A stretch of DNA of 64,000 nt from Cervus elaphus (GCF_910594005.1 NC_057818.1:58354001-58418000), one strand, 5' to 3'. Positions 11,645 through 24,028 are shown, numbered from the stretch's first letter. The notes: generated by a model from the sequence alone, not told the origin. Numbers and translations: made by a program.

Positions 11645-13447
11645 CATGAAGAAATGCCGCCACCTTGTGGCCGCTTTTGGTAACAGCAACTGAAAAACCT
11701 ACGCTGATGGGCACTTAATATTCATCAGGCCTGCTCGAATGTAAGGGAAAAAACACCTGTCCTCAACCCATGCCCTCGTAGGTCCTGGGAAAAGAATTTA
11801 AAACAGAGCAGATGGTCCAGAGGCCAACCTTGAGAGGTCAGTTTTACTCACACTGTTTAAAAAAAAATATCACATGAACGCCCTTCACATCATGAAATCT
11901 TGTAGAAACCCAAATCAAAACTACAAGGAAGTATCTCCTCACATTGGTTAAATGGCCTTTGTCAAAGAGTCTACAAACAGTAAATGCTGGAGCAGTTGTG
12001 GAGAAAAGGGAATCTTTCTACACTGATGCTGGCAAAGTGCTAACAACCAGTGTGGAGGACAGGGTGAAGGTTCCTTAAACAAGTGAAAAATGATGAAACC
12101 GACAGTCCCTAACCAATTACAGAAAAAGACATTTCAAATCAATTAAAGTTCTAAATTGAGGGACGATTACTCTAACCCTCTTAAGCAAAATATAGGCAGA
12201 ACACGGTTTGACACAAATCGCAGCAAATTCTTTTTGGATCCACTCTTAAAATAATGAAAACTAAAGCTCAACAAAAGGGACTTCATTAACTTCAAAAGCT
12301 TTTGCATAGCAAGGGAAACTCAAAATGAAAGAAAAAGAAAACCCTAAACATCAGGGAGAAAATGCAACCGAATTTAAAAGCAACATATTCATCTCCAAAA
12401 CATGCAAACAGGTCCTGCAGCTCAATATCAAAAAACAGTCAACCCAAGAGAAAAAATGGGCCAAAGATCTGAATGGATGTATCTTCAAAGAAGGCATCGA
12501 GATGGCCATAAAGCCCGTGAAAAGATGCTCAGCATCACTGTTAGAGAAATGCCAATCAAACTGCAACGAGGTATCAGCTCACCCCCTCAGAATGACCATC
12601 CTCTAAAAGATCTACAAAGATTCAGTGCTTCTGAGGGCAAGGGGAGCAGGGACTCCTCCTGTACTGTGGGCGGGGATGGAAATGAGAGGGTGCGGCCACT
12701 AAGAAAAACAGTATGGAGATTCCTTAAAGCACTAAATATAGTTACCACTTGATGAGGCAAGCCCACTCCTTCCCCTAGATCTGGATAAAATCATAATTTA
12801 AAGTGATACTTTCTCCTCTGTTTTCATGGCAGCACTATTCACCAGTTCCAAGACAGCACTTCAGCCAAAATGTCCATCAATAGAGAGAAATGAAGAGTAA
12901 CTGATCCATCTAGACACTGGAATACACTCAGCCATCAGAAAGAAACACAACAACAAAATGCCATTAATGGCATGGATGGACCAAGAGATTTATCCTACTA
13001 AGAGAAGTCAGAGAGGGAAAGGGAGATATTATATCACTTACAGGTGGAATCTATAAATTCTTTCAAGCGAACAGATTTATAAACAGAAATAGACTCAGAC
13101 TATTAAAACCCACCTATGATTATTTCAAAAAACGTAGGGGCAGGGAGACATTCATACGCTGGAATTAACATATATCTACTACTTATTATCAGACAGATTA
13201 AAAAAAAAAAAAAAACCCTACTGAAGAGCACGGAATCTTACGGAAAGCACTGAAAGAACCTATATGGGAAAAAAAAAAAAAAACCCTAAAAAGAAGAGAA
13301 TAGATATACATCTACGTATAACTGAATCAAGTTCTTGTAAACCTAAAACAAGCACAACAGGAATTCCAACAGAAATATTCCAGATTCCAGAAATCTGTAT
13401 TCCAACAGAAAACAAACACCAACTTTAAAAAAAAAAAAAAAGTGGAG
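11645..13447 (+). repeat. Composite L1-derived tandem unit 1
   Basis: It starts with the module CATGAAGAAATGCCGCCACC (about 230 bp, not L1 by my reading). Then come an L1 ORF2 C-terminal fragment (about 11900-12070), an upstream ORF2 piece (about 12120-12780), the ORF2 end and an L1 3'UTR ending in A-rich tracts at 13200-13440. The C-terminal fragment precedes sequence that normally lies upstream of it, so the L1 segments are in scrambled order. The next unit repeats the same order. Confidence 0.8.
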
Positions 13448-15203
13448 CATGAGGAAATGCTGCCCCCTTGTGGCCACGTCTGGCAACAGCAACTGAGAAA
13501 CCTGTGCGGAAGGGCACTTCATTATTTACCAGGCCTGCAGGAATTTAACGAAAAAACACCTGTCCTCAATAAATGTCCTCGGATGCGTCCTGGAAAAAGA
13601 AGTCAAAAGAGGGCAGACGGTCAAGAAGCCAATCTCAACAGGTTAGTTTTACTCACACTTTTTTTTTTAATCACACGCAAAGCCTCCACATCCTGCAGTC
13701 TTACCAAAACGCAAACCAAAACTCCGAGGTGTTGCCTCACATGGGTCAAAATGACCTTTGTCAAAAAGTTCACAAACAATAAATGCTGGAAGGTTTTGGA
13801 GAGAAGGGAATTCTCCTGCACGGATGCTACCAAGTTAAATTGTTAAGAGTCGGCACAGAGGAGAGGGTAACAAGATAACAACAAATAAGATAACAGTGAA
13901 TGAAACTGTGACATTCCCTATCCTCATACAGAAAAAGTAACTCCAAATCAATTAAAGAGCTTAATGGAGGGACAATTGCTCTAAACCTCTTGAGGAAATT
14001 ATAGAGAAAACACGCTTTGACATAAACCACAGCAAACTCTTTTGGATCTACTTTTAGAATAATGAAAAATTAAACAAAACTCAACAAAAGAGTCTCCAAC
14101 CTCAAAAGCTTTTGCACTGCAAGGGAAACCGTAAACCAAACTAAAAAAGAAACCCTTGGAATGGGAAAAAAAAATGTTTGGAACTGAATTTAGAAACAAG
14201 GAATTTATCTCCAAAACATGCAAACAGCTCATGCAGCTCAATCCAAAAAAAAAAAAAACCCATTAGAATAATGGGCCAAAGATCTAAATGGGCCTTTGTC
14301 CAAAGAAGGCATCCTGGAGGCCACAGAGCACATGGAAAGATGCTCAACGTCACTATTGGAGAAATGCAAATCAAAACTGCGCCATGGTATCACCTCACAC
14401 CCATCAGCATAGCTGACATCCAAACGATCTACAAATATTAGGTGCTGCCGAGGGTGAGGGGAACAGGGAATCCTCCTACACTGTGGGAGGGGAGGGAAAT
14501 CGGCGGGTGCAGCCACGGAGGAAAGCAGTATGAACATCCCTTAAAACACTAACTATAGACTTAGTACATGATCCGGCAAGCCCCCTCCTTGGGTTAAATC
14601 CGGAAAGAATATTAATATTAAATGACACTCGCAGCCCTCTCTTCAGGGCAGCACTATTGGCAATATCCAAAGCAGCATCAACCAAAATATCCATCAATAG
14701 AGAAATGAAAAGTAAAAGGTTCATTTGTACACTGAACACACTCAGCCTTCAACAGAACGAAAAAACGCCGCTGGCAGCACCATGGATGGACCGAGAGCTT
14801 TGTTATATTGAGTGAAGTCAGTCAGAGAAGGAAAGAAATACATCCCTTACAGGTGGAATCTATAAGTTCATTAAAATGAACTAATTTATAAACAGAAGCA
14901 GACTCAGAAAACTCACTTATGATTACTTTTTTTAAAGGTAGGGGAAGGAAGACATTAAGAGGTTGGGATTAACACACTCACTGCTTATTATCAGATAGAT
15001 AATCCAAAATAACGGAACAGCACGGGGAAGTCTACTGAACACACCGAGAGAACCAATATAGGGAAAGAACCCGAAAGAGAACAGAGATACGTTCATGTAC
15101 AACTAAACCAAGCTCCCGTACACTTAAAACAAACACATCGGAAATCAACTCTACTCCAGCAGAAAAGAAACACTAAAAACAAACGAAACCCGGAACAGTG
15201 GCG
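13448..15203 (+). repeat. Composite L1-derived tandem unit 2
   Basis: The module CATGAGGAAATGCTGCCCCC restarts 1803 bp after unit 1 and is followed by the same scrambled order of L1 fragments. Divergence from unit 1 is clear, and small A-rich tracts differ. Confidence 0.8.
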
Positions 15204-15790
15204 CGTGAAGAAATGCTGCCGCCTTGTGGCCACTTTTGGTAACGAGGAAAAAACCTGTGCTCATGGGCACTTCATATTCCCCAGGCCTACGGGGCTGTGA
15301 GGAGAAAAACACCCATTCCCAACAAATGTCCTCGGGTAGATCCTAAAAAAAAGAATTTAAAACAGGGCAGTCAGTCAAGTGGACAATCTCCAGAGGTCAG
15401 TTTTACTCACACCGGTTTTTTAAAAATCATATGAAAATATTTCAACATGGCGAAATCTTAAGAGAAATGCCAATCAAAACACACACAGGTCAGAATGGAC
15501 ATTGGCAAAAAGTATAAAACCAATGAACAAACAATAAAATAAAATAAAATAAAAATAAAACCAATAAATGCTGGAAAGTGTTGTAGAGAGAAGGGACCAC
15601 TCCTACACTGATGGGGGCAATGTTAATTGTTAACAGCCAGACTGTAGGACAGTGAAGAGGTTTCTCAAGTGAAAAGAATGAAATTACCACACTCCCTAAC
15701 TTCAGACAGAAAAAGAAACTCCAAACTGATGAAAGAGCTCAAAAGAGGGCTGATGATCTCAACGTCTTGAGGAGAATATAAATTAAATTA
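15204..15790 (+). repeat. Composite L1-derived tandem unit 3, truncated
   Basis: The module restarts at 15204 (CGTGAAGAAATGCTGCCGCC), 1756 bp after unit 2. It follows the same order until about 15785, where BovB sequence replaces the rest. An (AAATA)n-like expansion is present at about 15533-15560. Confidence 0.8.
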
Positions 15791-15792
15791 AA

Positions 15793-16313
15793 AGATGCTT
15801 GCTCCTTGGAAGTAAAGCTGTGACAAACCTAGAGAGCATGTTAAAAAGCAGAGACATCACTTTGCCAACAAAGGTCTGTCTAGTCAAAGCTATGGTTTTT
15901 CCAGTAGTCATGTATGGATGTGAGATTTGGACCATAAACAAGGCTGAGCACTGAAGAACTGATGCTTTTGAACTGTGGTATTGGAGAAGACTCTTGAGAG
16001 TCCCTTGGACTGCAAGGACATCCAATCAGTCCATCCTAAAGGAAATCAGTCCTAAATTCTCACTGGAAGTACTGATGCTGAAACTGAAACTCCACCTGAT
16101 GCAAAGAGCTGACTCATTGGAAAAGACCCTGATGCTGGGAAAGATTGAGGGCGGGACGAGAAGGGGACAAAAGAGAACAAGATAAGGGATAGCATCACCA
16201 ACTCAATGGACATGTTTGAGCAAGCTCCAGAGTTGGTGATGGACAGGGAAGCCTGGTGTGGTGCAGTCCATGGGACTGCAAAGTCAGACACGGCTGAGCG
16301 ACTGAACAACAAC
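15793..16313 (+). mobile_element. BovB LINE 3' tail
   Basis: Carries the typical BovB 3' end: AAAGCAGAGACATCACTTTGCC, GTCATGTATGGATGTGAGA, GACCCTGATGCTGGGAAAGA and a tail of GACTGAACAACAACATGATT. Confidence 0.9.
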
Positions 16314-17478
16314 ATGATTATACAGTGGAAGTGACAGTAGATTCAAGGGGTTAGATCTGACAGACAGAGTGCCTGAGGAACTATGGACGGAGGCTCGTGA
16401 CACTGTACAGGAGACAGGGATCAAGACCATCCCCCCAAAAAAGAATGCAAAAAGGCCAAATGGCTGTCTGAGGAGGCCTTACAAATAGCTGAGAAAAGAA
16501 GAGAAGCAAAAGGCAAAGGAGAAAAGGAAAGATATTCCCATTTGAATGCAGAGTTCCAAAGAACAGCAAGGAGACATAAGAAAGCCTTCCTCAGTGATCA
16601 ATGTAAAAAAAAATAGAAGAAAACAATAGAATGGGAAAGACTAGAGATCTCTTCAAGAAAATCAGAGATACCAAGGGAACATTTCATGTAAAGATGGGCT
16701 CAATAAAGGACAAAAATGGTATGGACCTAACAGAAGCAGAAGAGACTAAGAAGAGGTGGCAAGAACACACAGAAGAACTGTACAAAAAAGGTCTTAATGA
16801 CCCAGATAACCACAATGATGTCACTCACCTAGAGCCAGACATCCTGGAGTGTGAAGTCAACTGGGCCTTAGAAAGAATTACTACCAACAAGGTTAGTGGA
16901 GGTGATGGAATTCCAGCTGAGCTATTTTAAATCCTAAAAGATGATGCTATGAAAGTGCTTCACTAGGTATGCCAGCAAATTTGGAAAACTCAGCAGTGGC
17001 CACAGGACTGGAAAAGGTCAGTTTTCATTCCAGTCCCAAAGAAGGGCAAAGCTAAAGAGTGTTCAAACTACTGCACAATAGCACTCATTTCACGTGCTAC
17101 CAAGGTAACGCTCAAAATCCTTCAAGCCAGCCTTCAACTGTATGTGAACTGAGAACTTCCAGATGTACAAGCCAGATTTGGAAAATGCAGATTAAATTGC
17201 CAACATTCACTGGGTCATAGAAAAAGGGAATTCCAGAGAAACATCCACTTCTGCTTTATTGACCACACTAAAGCGTTTGACTGTGTGGATCACAACAAAC
17301 TGTGGAAAATTCTTAAACAGATGAGAATACCAGACCACCTTAGCTGCCCCCTGAGAAACCTGTATGCAGGTCAAGAAGCAACAGTTAGAACTGGACATGG
17401 AACAACAGACTGGTTCCAAATTGGGAAAGGAGAATGTCAAGGCTGTATATCATCACCCTGCTTATTTAATGCATATGC
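16314..17478 (+). mobile_element. BovB LINE interior with reverse transcriptase region
   Basis: BovB sequence running from upstream of the reverse transcriptase (ACTATGGACGGAGGCTCGTG) into it. The frame at 17231-17476 reads DHTKAFDCVDHNKLWKIL and later YAGQEATVRTGHGTTDWF, the BovB RT fingers/palm. It stops abruptly at 17478. Several stops and shifts interrupt it. It lies after, not before, a BovB 3' tail, so the two pieces are separate insertions or a rearrangement. Confidence 0.9.
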
Positions 17479-18600
17479 AGTGTATACTCTGGAGAGAAAC
17501 TCTAGTAATGTAATAAGTGATGAAAGAGGTTTAGCCCAGGTGGGATGCATGAGACAAGTGCTCGGGCCTGGTGCACTGGGAAGACCCAGAGGAATCGGGT
17601 GGAGAGGGAGGTGGGAGGGGGAATCGGGATGGGGAATACGTGTAAATCTATGGCTGATTCATATCAATGTATGACAAAACCCACTGAAATGTTGTGAAGT
17701 AATTAGCCTCCAACTAATAAAAAATTAAAAATTAAAAAAAAAAAAAAAAAAAAAAAAGAAAGAGGTTCGTCCCAAATGTAGTTTAGAAAACAGGAAAGGG
17801 TTTATATAAGAAAAACAAGTGAATGATGTTAAAAAAAAAAAGTACCAAAGTATTTAACCAAATCTAAATAAATATCAAAGAATGTATTGGAATTAATTCC
17901 ATGTATCAAAGTAAGACAAAGGATTGTTCTAAATTTTCAATAGTTATGTCATTTGCTTATTAAGGATAAGACAATGACAGTTCACTGGAATTGGACGTAT
18001 CTTTATCATATCAACCGAAGTCATGAATATTAGTTTACATGTTTGCGATAACAGCATCTCTGATAACCCTAGAAAAGTATGTGAAAGGCTTCCCAGAAGA
18101 GTCATGTAGCTAGTTACATCTTGTTTATTAAATGATTAGCCTCTATTTTGTAACCACAGAAGTCACAATTCTCAGATCATTGTATCAGAGAAATGAATAT
18201 TGTTGTCTATGTTTGTAAATCTGTATTTTAATTAAGGTCACGCAGTGAATTGTAAAAGGTTTTATTATGACTATGTGTGATATTCATATATGTTCATTAA
18301 TAAAATTGAATGGTTTTTGGTGATAAAGTTGATGTGTAATGAATGAAGTGTTAATCCACCACCAACATTAACCTCTCCCACCTTCCTTAAGGTTACGGGG
18401 GAGAGATTGTAATAATAAACTATTAGGTAGCACAGAGGATAGCATCTGTAACAATTAGTTACCTCACTACCCTTAACCCTCAAATAATGTGATAATATAT
18501 TTTCCATCATTTCTACATGTACCTTCCCCTGCGCCCCCGTAACTGCTGGGCCATGGTGACGGCTCTAATAAGAAGGATCATACAGAGTACTGTTGAGAGC
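17479..18600 (+). pseudogene. ZNF-A: 3' tail of a lost zinc-finger gene
   Basis: At 17480-17531 the sequence ACTCTGGAGAGAAACTCTAG...GTAATAAGTGATGAAAGAGG matches the degenerate finger tail of ZNF-B at about 22586-22628 (CTGGAGAGAGACCCTAC...GTAATAAGTGATGAAAGAGG). Homology continues through the 3' flank: 17940-18500 aligns with 23280-23690 (for example CATTGTATCAGAGAAATGAAT against CATTGTATCAGAAGAACAAGA) and with 63850 onward. All upstream exons are absent, because BovB joins directly at 17478. A short L1 3' end interrupts it at 17532-17757. This is a dead relic that shows the duplication history of the cluster. Confidence 0.85.
17532..17757 (+). mobile_element. Short L1 3'UTR insertion with TSD
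   Basis: About 200 bp of bovine-type L1 3'UTR (complement of the sequence at 2205-2400) ends in a long poly(A). It is flanked by GAAAGAGGTT at 17522-17531 and 17758-17767. It interrupts the ZNF-A tail, whose sequence resumes in register with ZNF-B (GTCCCAAAT against GTCCTAAGC). Confidence 0.9.
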
Positions 18601-19742
18601 CCCCTGAACTGCTCCATGCTGTTGCTGCCTCAGCGTCTGTCTGGGGAGCAGGCAGCCTGCAGGTCCTTGAACTCACACCAGCCAGTCCTATGAGCACCTG
18701 CACTAGATGACCCCCTTCCTGGAGATCAGCAGTCTTGCTGAACCCCAGGGCCTACTTCACAGGCCCCCCTTCAGTGACACCCTCAGAGCTCACCAGAATC
18801 CTGCTCCTCTGGTTTGAATGGACCCATCCACACTCAGCCTGGGGAACCACAGCACTTCACCCAGGGTCACTTAGAAAGGCCTGAGCCCCAAGTATTGCAG
18901 CTTTCTCTGCCCGGTTCTAGCCTGACCTCCCTCAGAAACTCCCACCCTAAACCCTCCCCTCCTGAGAGGTCTCAGCTGTGCTGAGGGTGAGGGCTGAAGC
19001 TCAGGGCTCCTGAGTGTGGGTCTTGGGGGAGAAGCATCAGAACAAACAGGGAACTTGCTGAAGACTCATTTCATGGCCCCACTTCAGACCTGCAGATTCG
19101 TAACTTCTTAGAGTGGGGACCTGACCTCGAGGGGTTCATATTCACTGACATGGTTCATAAAGAATCTGAACCATTTGCCAAGTGATTTCCATCTGTTTCC
19201 CATCAGGGTCACGTGACCAGTGTTAGGACATGACCTCCCCGGCGCCCTCCCCACAGAGTTCTCTGGTCTCGTGGGAGCATCAGTGTGGTGTGTAGGAAGT
19301 GCTCCAAGGGACTCTAAGGGGGGCCCGGGTTAAGGACGCGGCCCCTGGTGCATTTGTGAGACCTGAGGCCCTGCGTCAGTCCGAGAAGAGGCAGCAAGTT
19401 CTGCTCTGCGTCGGCTTTAAAGGGGCAAGTCAGTGCAGCCCACACACCCGTGTGAGCAGAATTTGGGGGAATTTATATGAAGAAAGAAGAGTAGACGACA
19501 ACAACAACAATTTGATAGATTGGTCTCCACGGAGGAGCTGATTTTCCTGCATCTCTCCTGAGACGAAGGACAGGAGAGGTCGGCCTTTCTCGCTTTTCAA
19601 GGTCCTTCTGCCTGTGGGGGTGTTGGGAGCAGGCGAAGGAGCTCTGCTGGCACCTCTGGAGGTGGAATCTCACGATGCTGAGGTGATTCCTCCACAGTCG
19701 TGATGTGAAAACGACCCAGGGCAGAAGGAAGAATAAGAAGGA
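18601..19742 (+). promoter_or_regulatory. ZNF-B upstream region (duplicated in the cluster)
   Basis: Segments here recur upstream of ZNF-C: 18668-18930 matches 39856-40125 (TTGAACTCACACCAGCCAGTCC against TTGAACTCACACCAACCAGTCC), and 18940-19020 matches 43925-43995. From about 19525 (GGAGGAGCTGATTTTCC) it also matches the minus strand of the ZNF-D promoter exon. A promoter role is inferred only from position. There is no strong TATA box and the CpG content is lower than at ZNF-D. Confidence 0.6.
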
Positions 19743-19757
19743 ATAGCAGCTTCTCAG
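19743..19757 (+). pseudogene. ZNF-B first coding exon, start and donor lost
   Basis: The exon that reads ATGGCAGCTTCTCAG followed by gtacgt in ZNF-C reads ATAGCAGCTTCTCAG followed by gggaat here. The start codon has become ATA and the splice donor GT has become GG. The flanks align over several hundred bases with both ZNF-C (44280-44520) and the complement of ZNF-D. Confidence 0.85.
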
Positions 19758-20089
19758 GGGAATGTCCTGATCCAGGTGAGAGGCTGTGTCTGCTTTTTCC
19801 TCCTTAAATGCCCTGGATTGAAAACTTACACATCTTTAATTCTCTTTTTCTGATATTCTTGCCTGGCGAGGTGGTTTTCAACTATTAAATCCTATTTTTT
19901 CTTTTATTTTATGAGTCACAATCTGGCTCTTCTCTCTGCCTGGGCCTCTTCTCCTTTTCTGCCTCCAGGCTCCCTACAGGGCATGAAGCATTCCCAGCGG
20001 GAATTAACAGCTTTCAGTTTTTCAAAATATTCCCTTTTGGAAAGATCAACAAGGGAACGCATTGGTATGCAGAATTCCCCTTGGGATGG

Positions 20090-20537
20090 GGGGAGGTCGC
20101 AAAGAGTCGAACAGGACTGAGTGACTACACTGAACTGAACAGTTCCGTTGCTCAGTCGTGTCCGACTCTTTGCGACCCCGTGAATCGCAGCATGCCTGGC
20201 CTCCCTGTCCATCACGAATTCCCGGAGTTTACTCAAACTCATGCCCATTGAGTCGGTGACGCCATCCAGCCATCTCATCCTCTGTCGTCCCCTTCTCCTC
20301 CTGCCCCCAATCCCTCCCAGCATCAGGGTCTTTTCCAATGAGTCAACTCTTCGCATGAGGTGGCCAAAGTACTGGAGTTTCAGCTTCAGCATCAGTCCTT
20401 CCAATGAACACCCAGGACTGATCTCCTTCAGGATGGACTGGTTGGATCTCCTTGCAGTCCAAGGGACTCTCAAGAGTCTTCTCCAACACCACAGTTCAAA
20501 AGCATCAAGTTTTCGGCGCTCAGCTTTCCTCACAGTC
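20090..20537 (-). mobile_element. BovB 3' tail fragment, antisense
   Basis: Reverse complement of the BovB tail: CAGTCGTGTCCGACTCTTTG, CATCAGGGTCTTTTCCAATG and CAAGGGACTCTCAAGAGTCT. A short sense SINE-like tail (CGCAAAGAGTCGAACAGGACTG) abuts it at 20098. Confidence 0.9.
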
Positions 20538-20799
20538 TAGAATTCCTTAGAGACTTTTGAAAAAAACCTGACTATTCTCTACATTGGTAAGAAAGGTCTA
20601 TTGTTTAAATGTGTTATTAGGGATACAGAACAGGGGAGGTATTTTTGGAGTAAAAATGCATAAAACTGAAATTTTCTCAAGATTATTGAGATTTCCCTAA
20701 TTTTGCCGAAACTACCTGAGCAGAGACCATGTGTCTTCTCGAGTGTTTCTCTCACCTGACACCAGTTTATTCCATTATACCTGATGGTCACTGATGGAC

Positions 20800-22515
20800 A
20801 ATTATCCATGATGAAAACATGATTGCCAAAAGAAATTGAGGATATGTGTCAAATTGGGAAAAATCCCATTTGAAGTCAATAAGTTCAGCAGAAAAATATG
20901 TTTTTGTAAGCAAGGACCCATATGATTTAAAAAAAAAAAAAACATATTCTCTGGTGTGAAATTTTGAAAACATGGAAAGTCATCTAGTGTATGCTAGAAA
21001 TAATCACTCAAGCCAGTAGGAACATAGGTTTGAGTTAAACAGTCAGTCATACATGTCTGAAAGCCAGAGATTTGAAAATGAAGGAAGAAAATCTCACTAT
21101 GATCAAGTTGAGAGATCCTTTAGTGAGGGCTCATTATTTTTCCACCAACAAACATTTTCTCCCTATTCCGATATCTGTAATGTCGATAATAATGAGAGAA
21201 TCTTTATCTGGCCTCCGTCATTCAATAGGTATCATAGTACAGATAATGCGGAACAACCTTCCATGTGTAATCCAACGAGTGAGGCCTTAAGCGAGAACTC
21301 CATCTTCAGTTATTACAACAGTATATATGATGGAGCCAGAATCTACCCATGCCTAGAACCTGGGAATCACTTTGACCAAGACTCAGGTCTCATGAATCAT
21401 CAGAAAACTCACTGTTCAGAGAACCACGATGAAAGGGATGAATGTAGAAATGTCTTTTATCAAAGCCCAAATCTTATTACAGATAGGAATATCCACACTG
21501 AAGAAAACAATTACAAATTTAGTGAATGTGGTCAAGTTTCTAACCAGTCATCACAACTTACTCAACATCCGAGTATTCATGCTAAGGGGGAACACTGCAA
21601 GTGGAATAAATGTGGGAAAGTCTTTCCTCAATTATCAAATCTAAACGGACACAGGAAAACCCATACTGGAGGGAAACCTAACCAATGCACAGAATGTGGC
21701 AAAACCTTTAGCAAGCCCTCAAACCTTACTCGACATTTCAGAACTCATACTGCAGAGAAGACTTACAAATGTACAGAATGTGGCAAAGCCTTTACTTGGA
21801 ATTCAAACCTTAATCAACATAGGCGAATCCATACTGGGGAAAAACCATATAAATGTCAGAATTGTGGGAAAGCCTTTAACCAAAGTATGGCACTTACTCG
21901 ACATCAGCGAATCCATACTGGGGAGAAGCCATATAAATGTCAGAATTGTGGGAAAGCTTTTAACCAAAGTATGGCACTTACTCGACATCAGTGAATCCAT
22001 ACTGGGGAGAAGCCATATAAATGTCAGAATTGTGGGAAAGCTTTTAACCAAAGTATGGCACTTACTCGACATCAGCAAATCCATACTGGGGAGAAACCAT
22101 ACAAGTGTAAAGAATGTGGCAAAGCTTTTATCACTTCCTCAAATCTTAATCAACATCAGAGAATTCATACTAGGGAGAAGCCTTATAAATGTACACAATG
22201 TAACAAAGCCTTTAATCAGCACTCAAACCTTATCCATCATCAGAGAATTCATACTGGGAAAATTATACAAATGTACAGAATGTGGCACAGCCTTTATCAG
22301 GCATTCACATGTTATTCAACATCAGCAAATTCATACAGGACAGAAGCCTTATAAATGTACAGAATGTGGCAAAGCCTTTAATCAGAGTTCAAACCTTAAT
22401 AAACACAGGCGAATTCATACTGGGGAGAAACCATACAAATGTAAAGAATGAGGCAAAGCTTTTAACTGACACTCAAACCTTACTTGCTGTAAAATAATTC
22501 ATAGTGCCAAGTAAT
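20800..22515 (+). pseudogene. ZNF-B: C2H2 zinc-finger pseudogene
   Basis: Homologous to the last exon of ZNF-C from about 20820 (GCCAAAAGAAATTGAGGAT), with the pre-finger region followed by about eleven C2H2 fingers with TGEKPYKC linkers. Lesions: CAG TGA ATC CAT at about 21990, a TGA for arginine just after a complete finger; a 2-bp deletion at about 22258 (GGGAAAATTATAC for GGGGAGAAATTATAC), shifting frame; and further stops at about 22447 and 22465. Three consecutive fingers with helix NQSMALTR are nearly identical 84-bp repeats. The sequence upstream (20590-20700) matches intron 1 of ZNF-C (about 45411-45520), so the KRAB exons were deleted. It could not encode a KRAB protein. Confidence 0.92.
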
Positions 22516-23689
22516 CTTACAAATATAAATAATGTGACAGAGCCTTGAAGTGAACCGTCAGCTCACTCAGCATCAGAGAGCGTGTGCTGGAGAGAGACCC
22601 TACAAATGTAATAAGTGATGAAAGAGGTTTGTCCTAAGCATACACATCAGAAAATGCCAGAGGGTTCATCCTGGGAAGAACGTTTAATGCTGTGAGAAAT
22701 GTACAAAACGAATTTAAAAACTCAGGTCTAAATAAATATCAGAGAATTCATCAAAGAGAGCATTCAGTCAATAACCCTTTTCTGGAATTTCTTTAAATCA
22801 GGATATTATACAAAATAATCCATAGTTAAAACACTTAGAAAAATTATTTGTTACTTGAACCATAGGATCAAGGTGAGAGATGTTGGACAATATAATTATT
22901 ATCATTGTATCCTTGTTCATATTGACATTATGTGAAAATAAAATTTAATATAACTCAACTTTCAAATTACTACAGGCTAGACCTTTGTTTCTAGTATGTA
23001 TGTGAACTAATATGCTTTTTTAAAAACTAATATTCTTGGTCTTTGCTGCCTCAAAGTTAAACAAGACCCTTCTATATTAGGTGGAAACAATTTTTATCTA
23101 CTTTTCTATGGACTGTTAAGGATCTTGTAATGTGAAATGTATAGTGGAAGTCTAAATGAAGGTGATGACTGTCATTGTTTAAAACATCCCTCTATGTCAC
23201 CATTAGGTAAGTGTTCAGAGAATAATTCTTTGTATTAAAGTAAGAGAGTCTAAATTTTAAATAGGTGTGCCAATGGTTTTTTATGGATATAAAGATGGCA
23301 GTTCACTGAAATCTTGACGCATGTTTATAACTGCAATAACTAGAAGTCATGAATTTTAGTTGACATGGTAGCAATCAGGAAATCTTCACAGATACCCAAG
23401 AAAAATCTATGTAACCTTTTCCTGAAAGGTCATGTAATGAATGTACATCCTTGTTTACTAAATAATTGCTCTCTGTTTTGTAAACCATAAATATCACATT
23501 TCTCTGACCATTGTATCAGAAGAACAAGAATGTTTCCAAATGCTTGTAATCTGTATTTTGATCAAAGATTATAAACTTTGGAAACTTTTATTTAGATTAT
23601 GTGTGAACTTACTATAAGTTAATTAATAAAAGTGAACGGCTTTTCATATATTAAACTTGATGTATAATTGATGAAGTGTTCTTATCAGC

Positions 23690-23905
23690 AACAAGCTTCC
23701 AGGTGGTTCAGTGGCAAAGAACCTGCCTGCCAATGCAAGAGACACAGGAGATGTAGGTTTGATCCCTGGGTCAGGAAGATCCCCTGGAGAAGGATATGAC
23801 AACCCACTCCAATATTTTTGCCATGGGAAATCCCATTGACAGAGGAGGATGGTGAGCTCCAGTCCATGGGGTTGCAAAGAGTCAGACACAACTGAGCATG
23901 CACAC
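23690..23905 (+). mobile_element. Bov-tA SINE
   Basis: CTTCCAGGTGGTTCAGTGGC start, GATCCCTGGGTCAGGAAG box-B region and GTTGCAAAGAGTCAGACACA end. Confidence 0.9.
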
Positions 23906-24028
23906 ATGTATTCCACTACCAATGTTAACATTGATACAAGCATTAGCATCCCCCTGGGTTTTTTTTAAGTCGTCACTAACTGATGGTGAGTAGAAAGTAT
24001 CTGTAACACAGTAGGATGACATCTCATG

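Noticed and set aside
16631..17674. Open frames read as a possible reverse-transcriptase gene
   Set aside because: They are interrupted BovB RT pieces, and the distal part is an inserted L1 3'UTR, not one gene.
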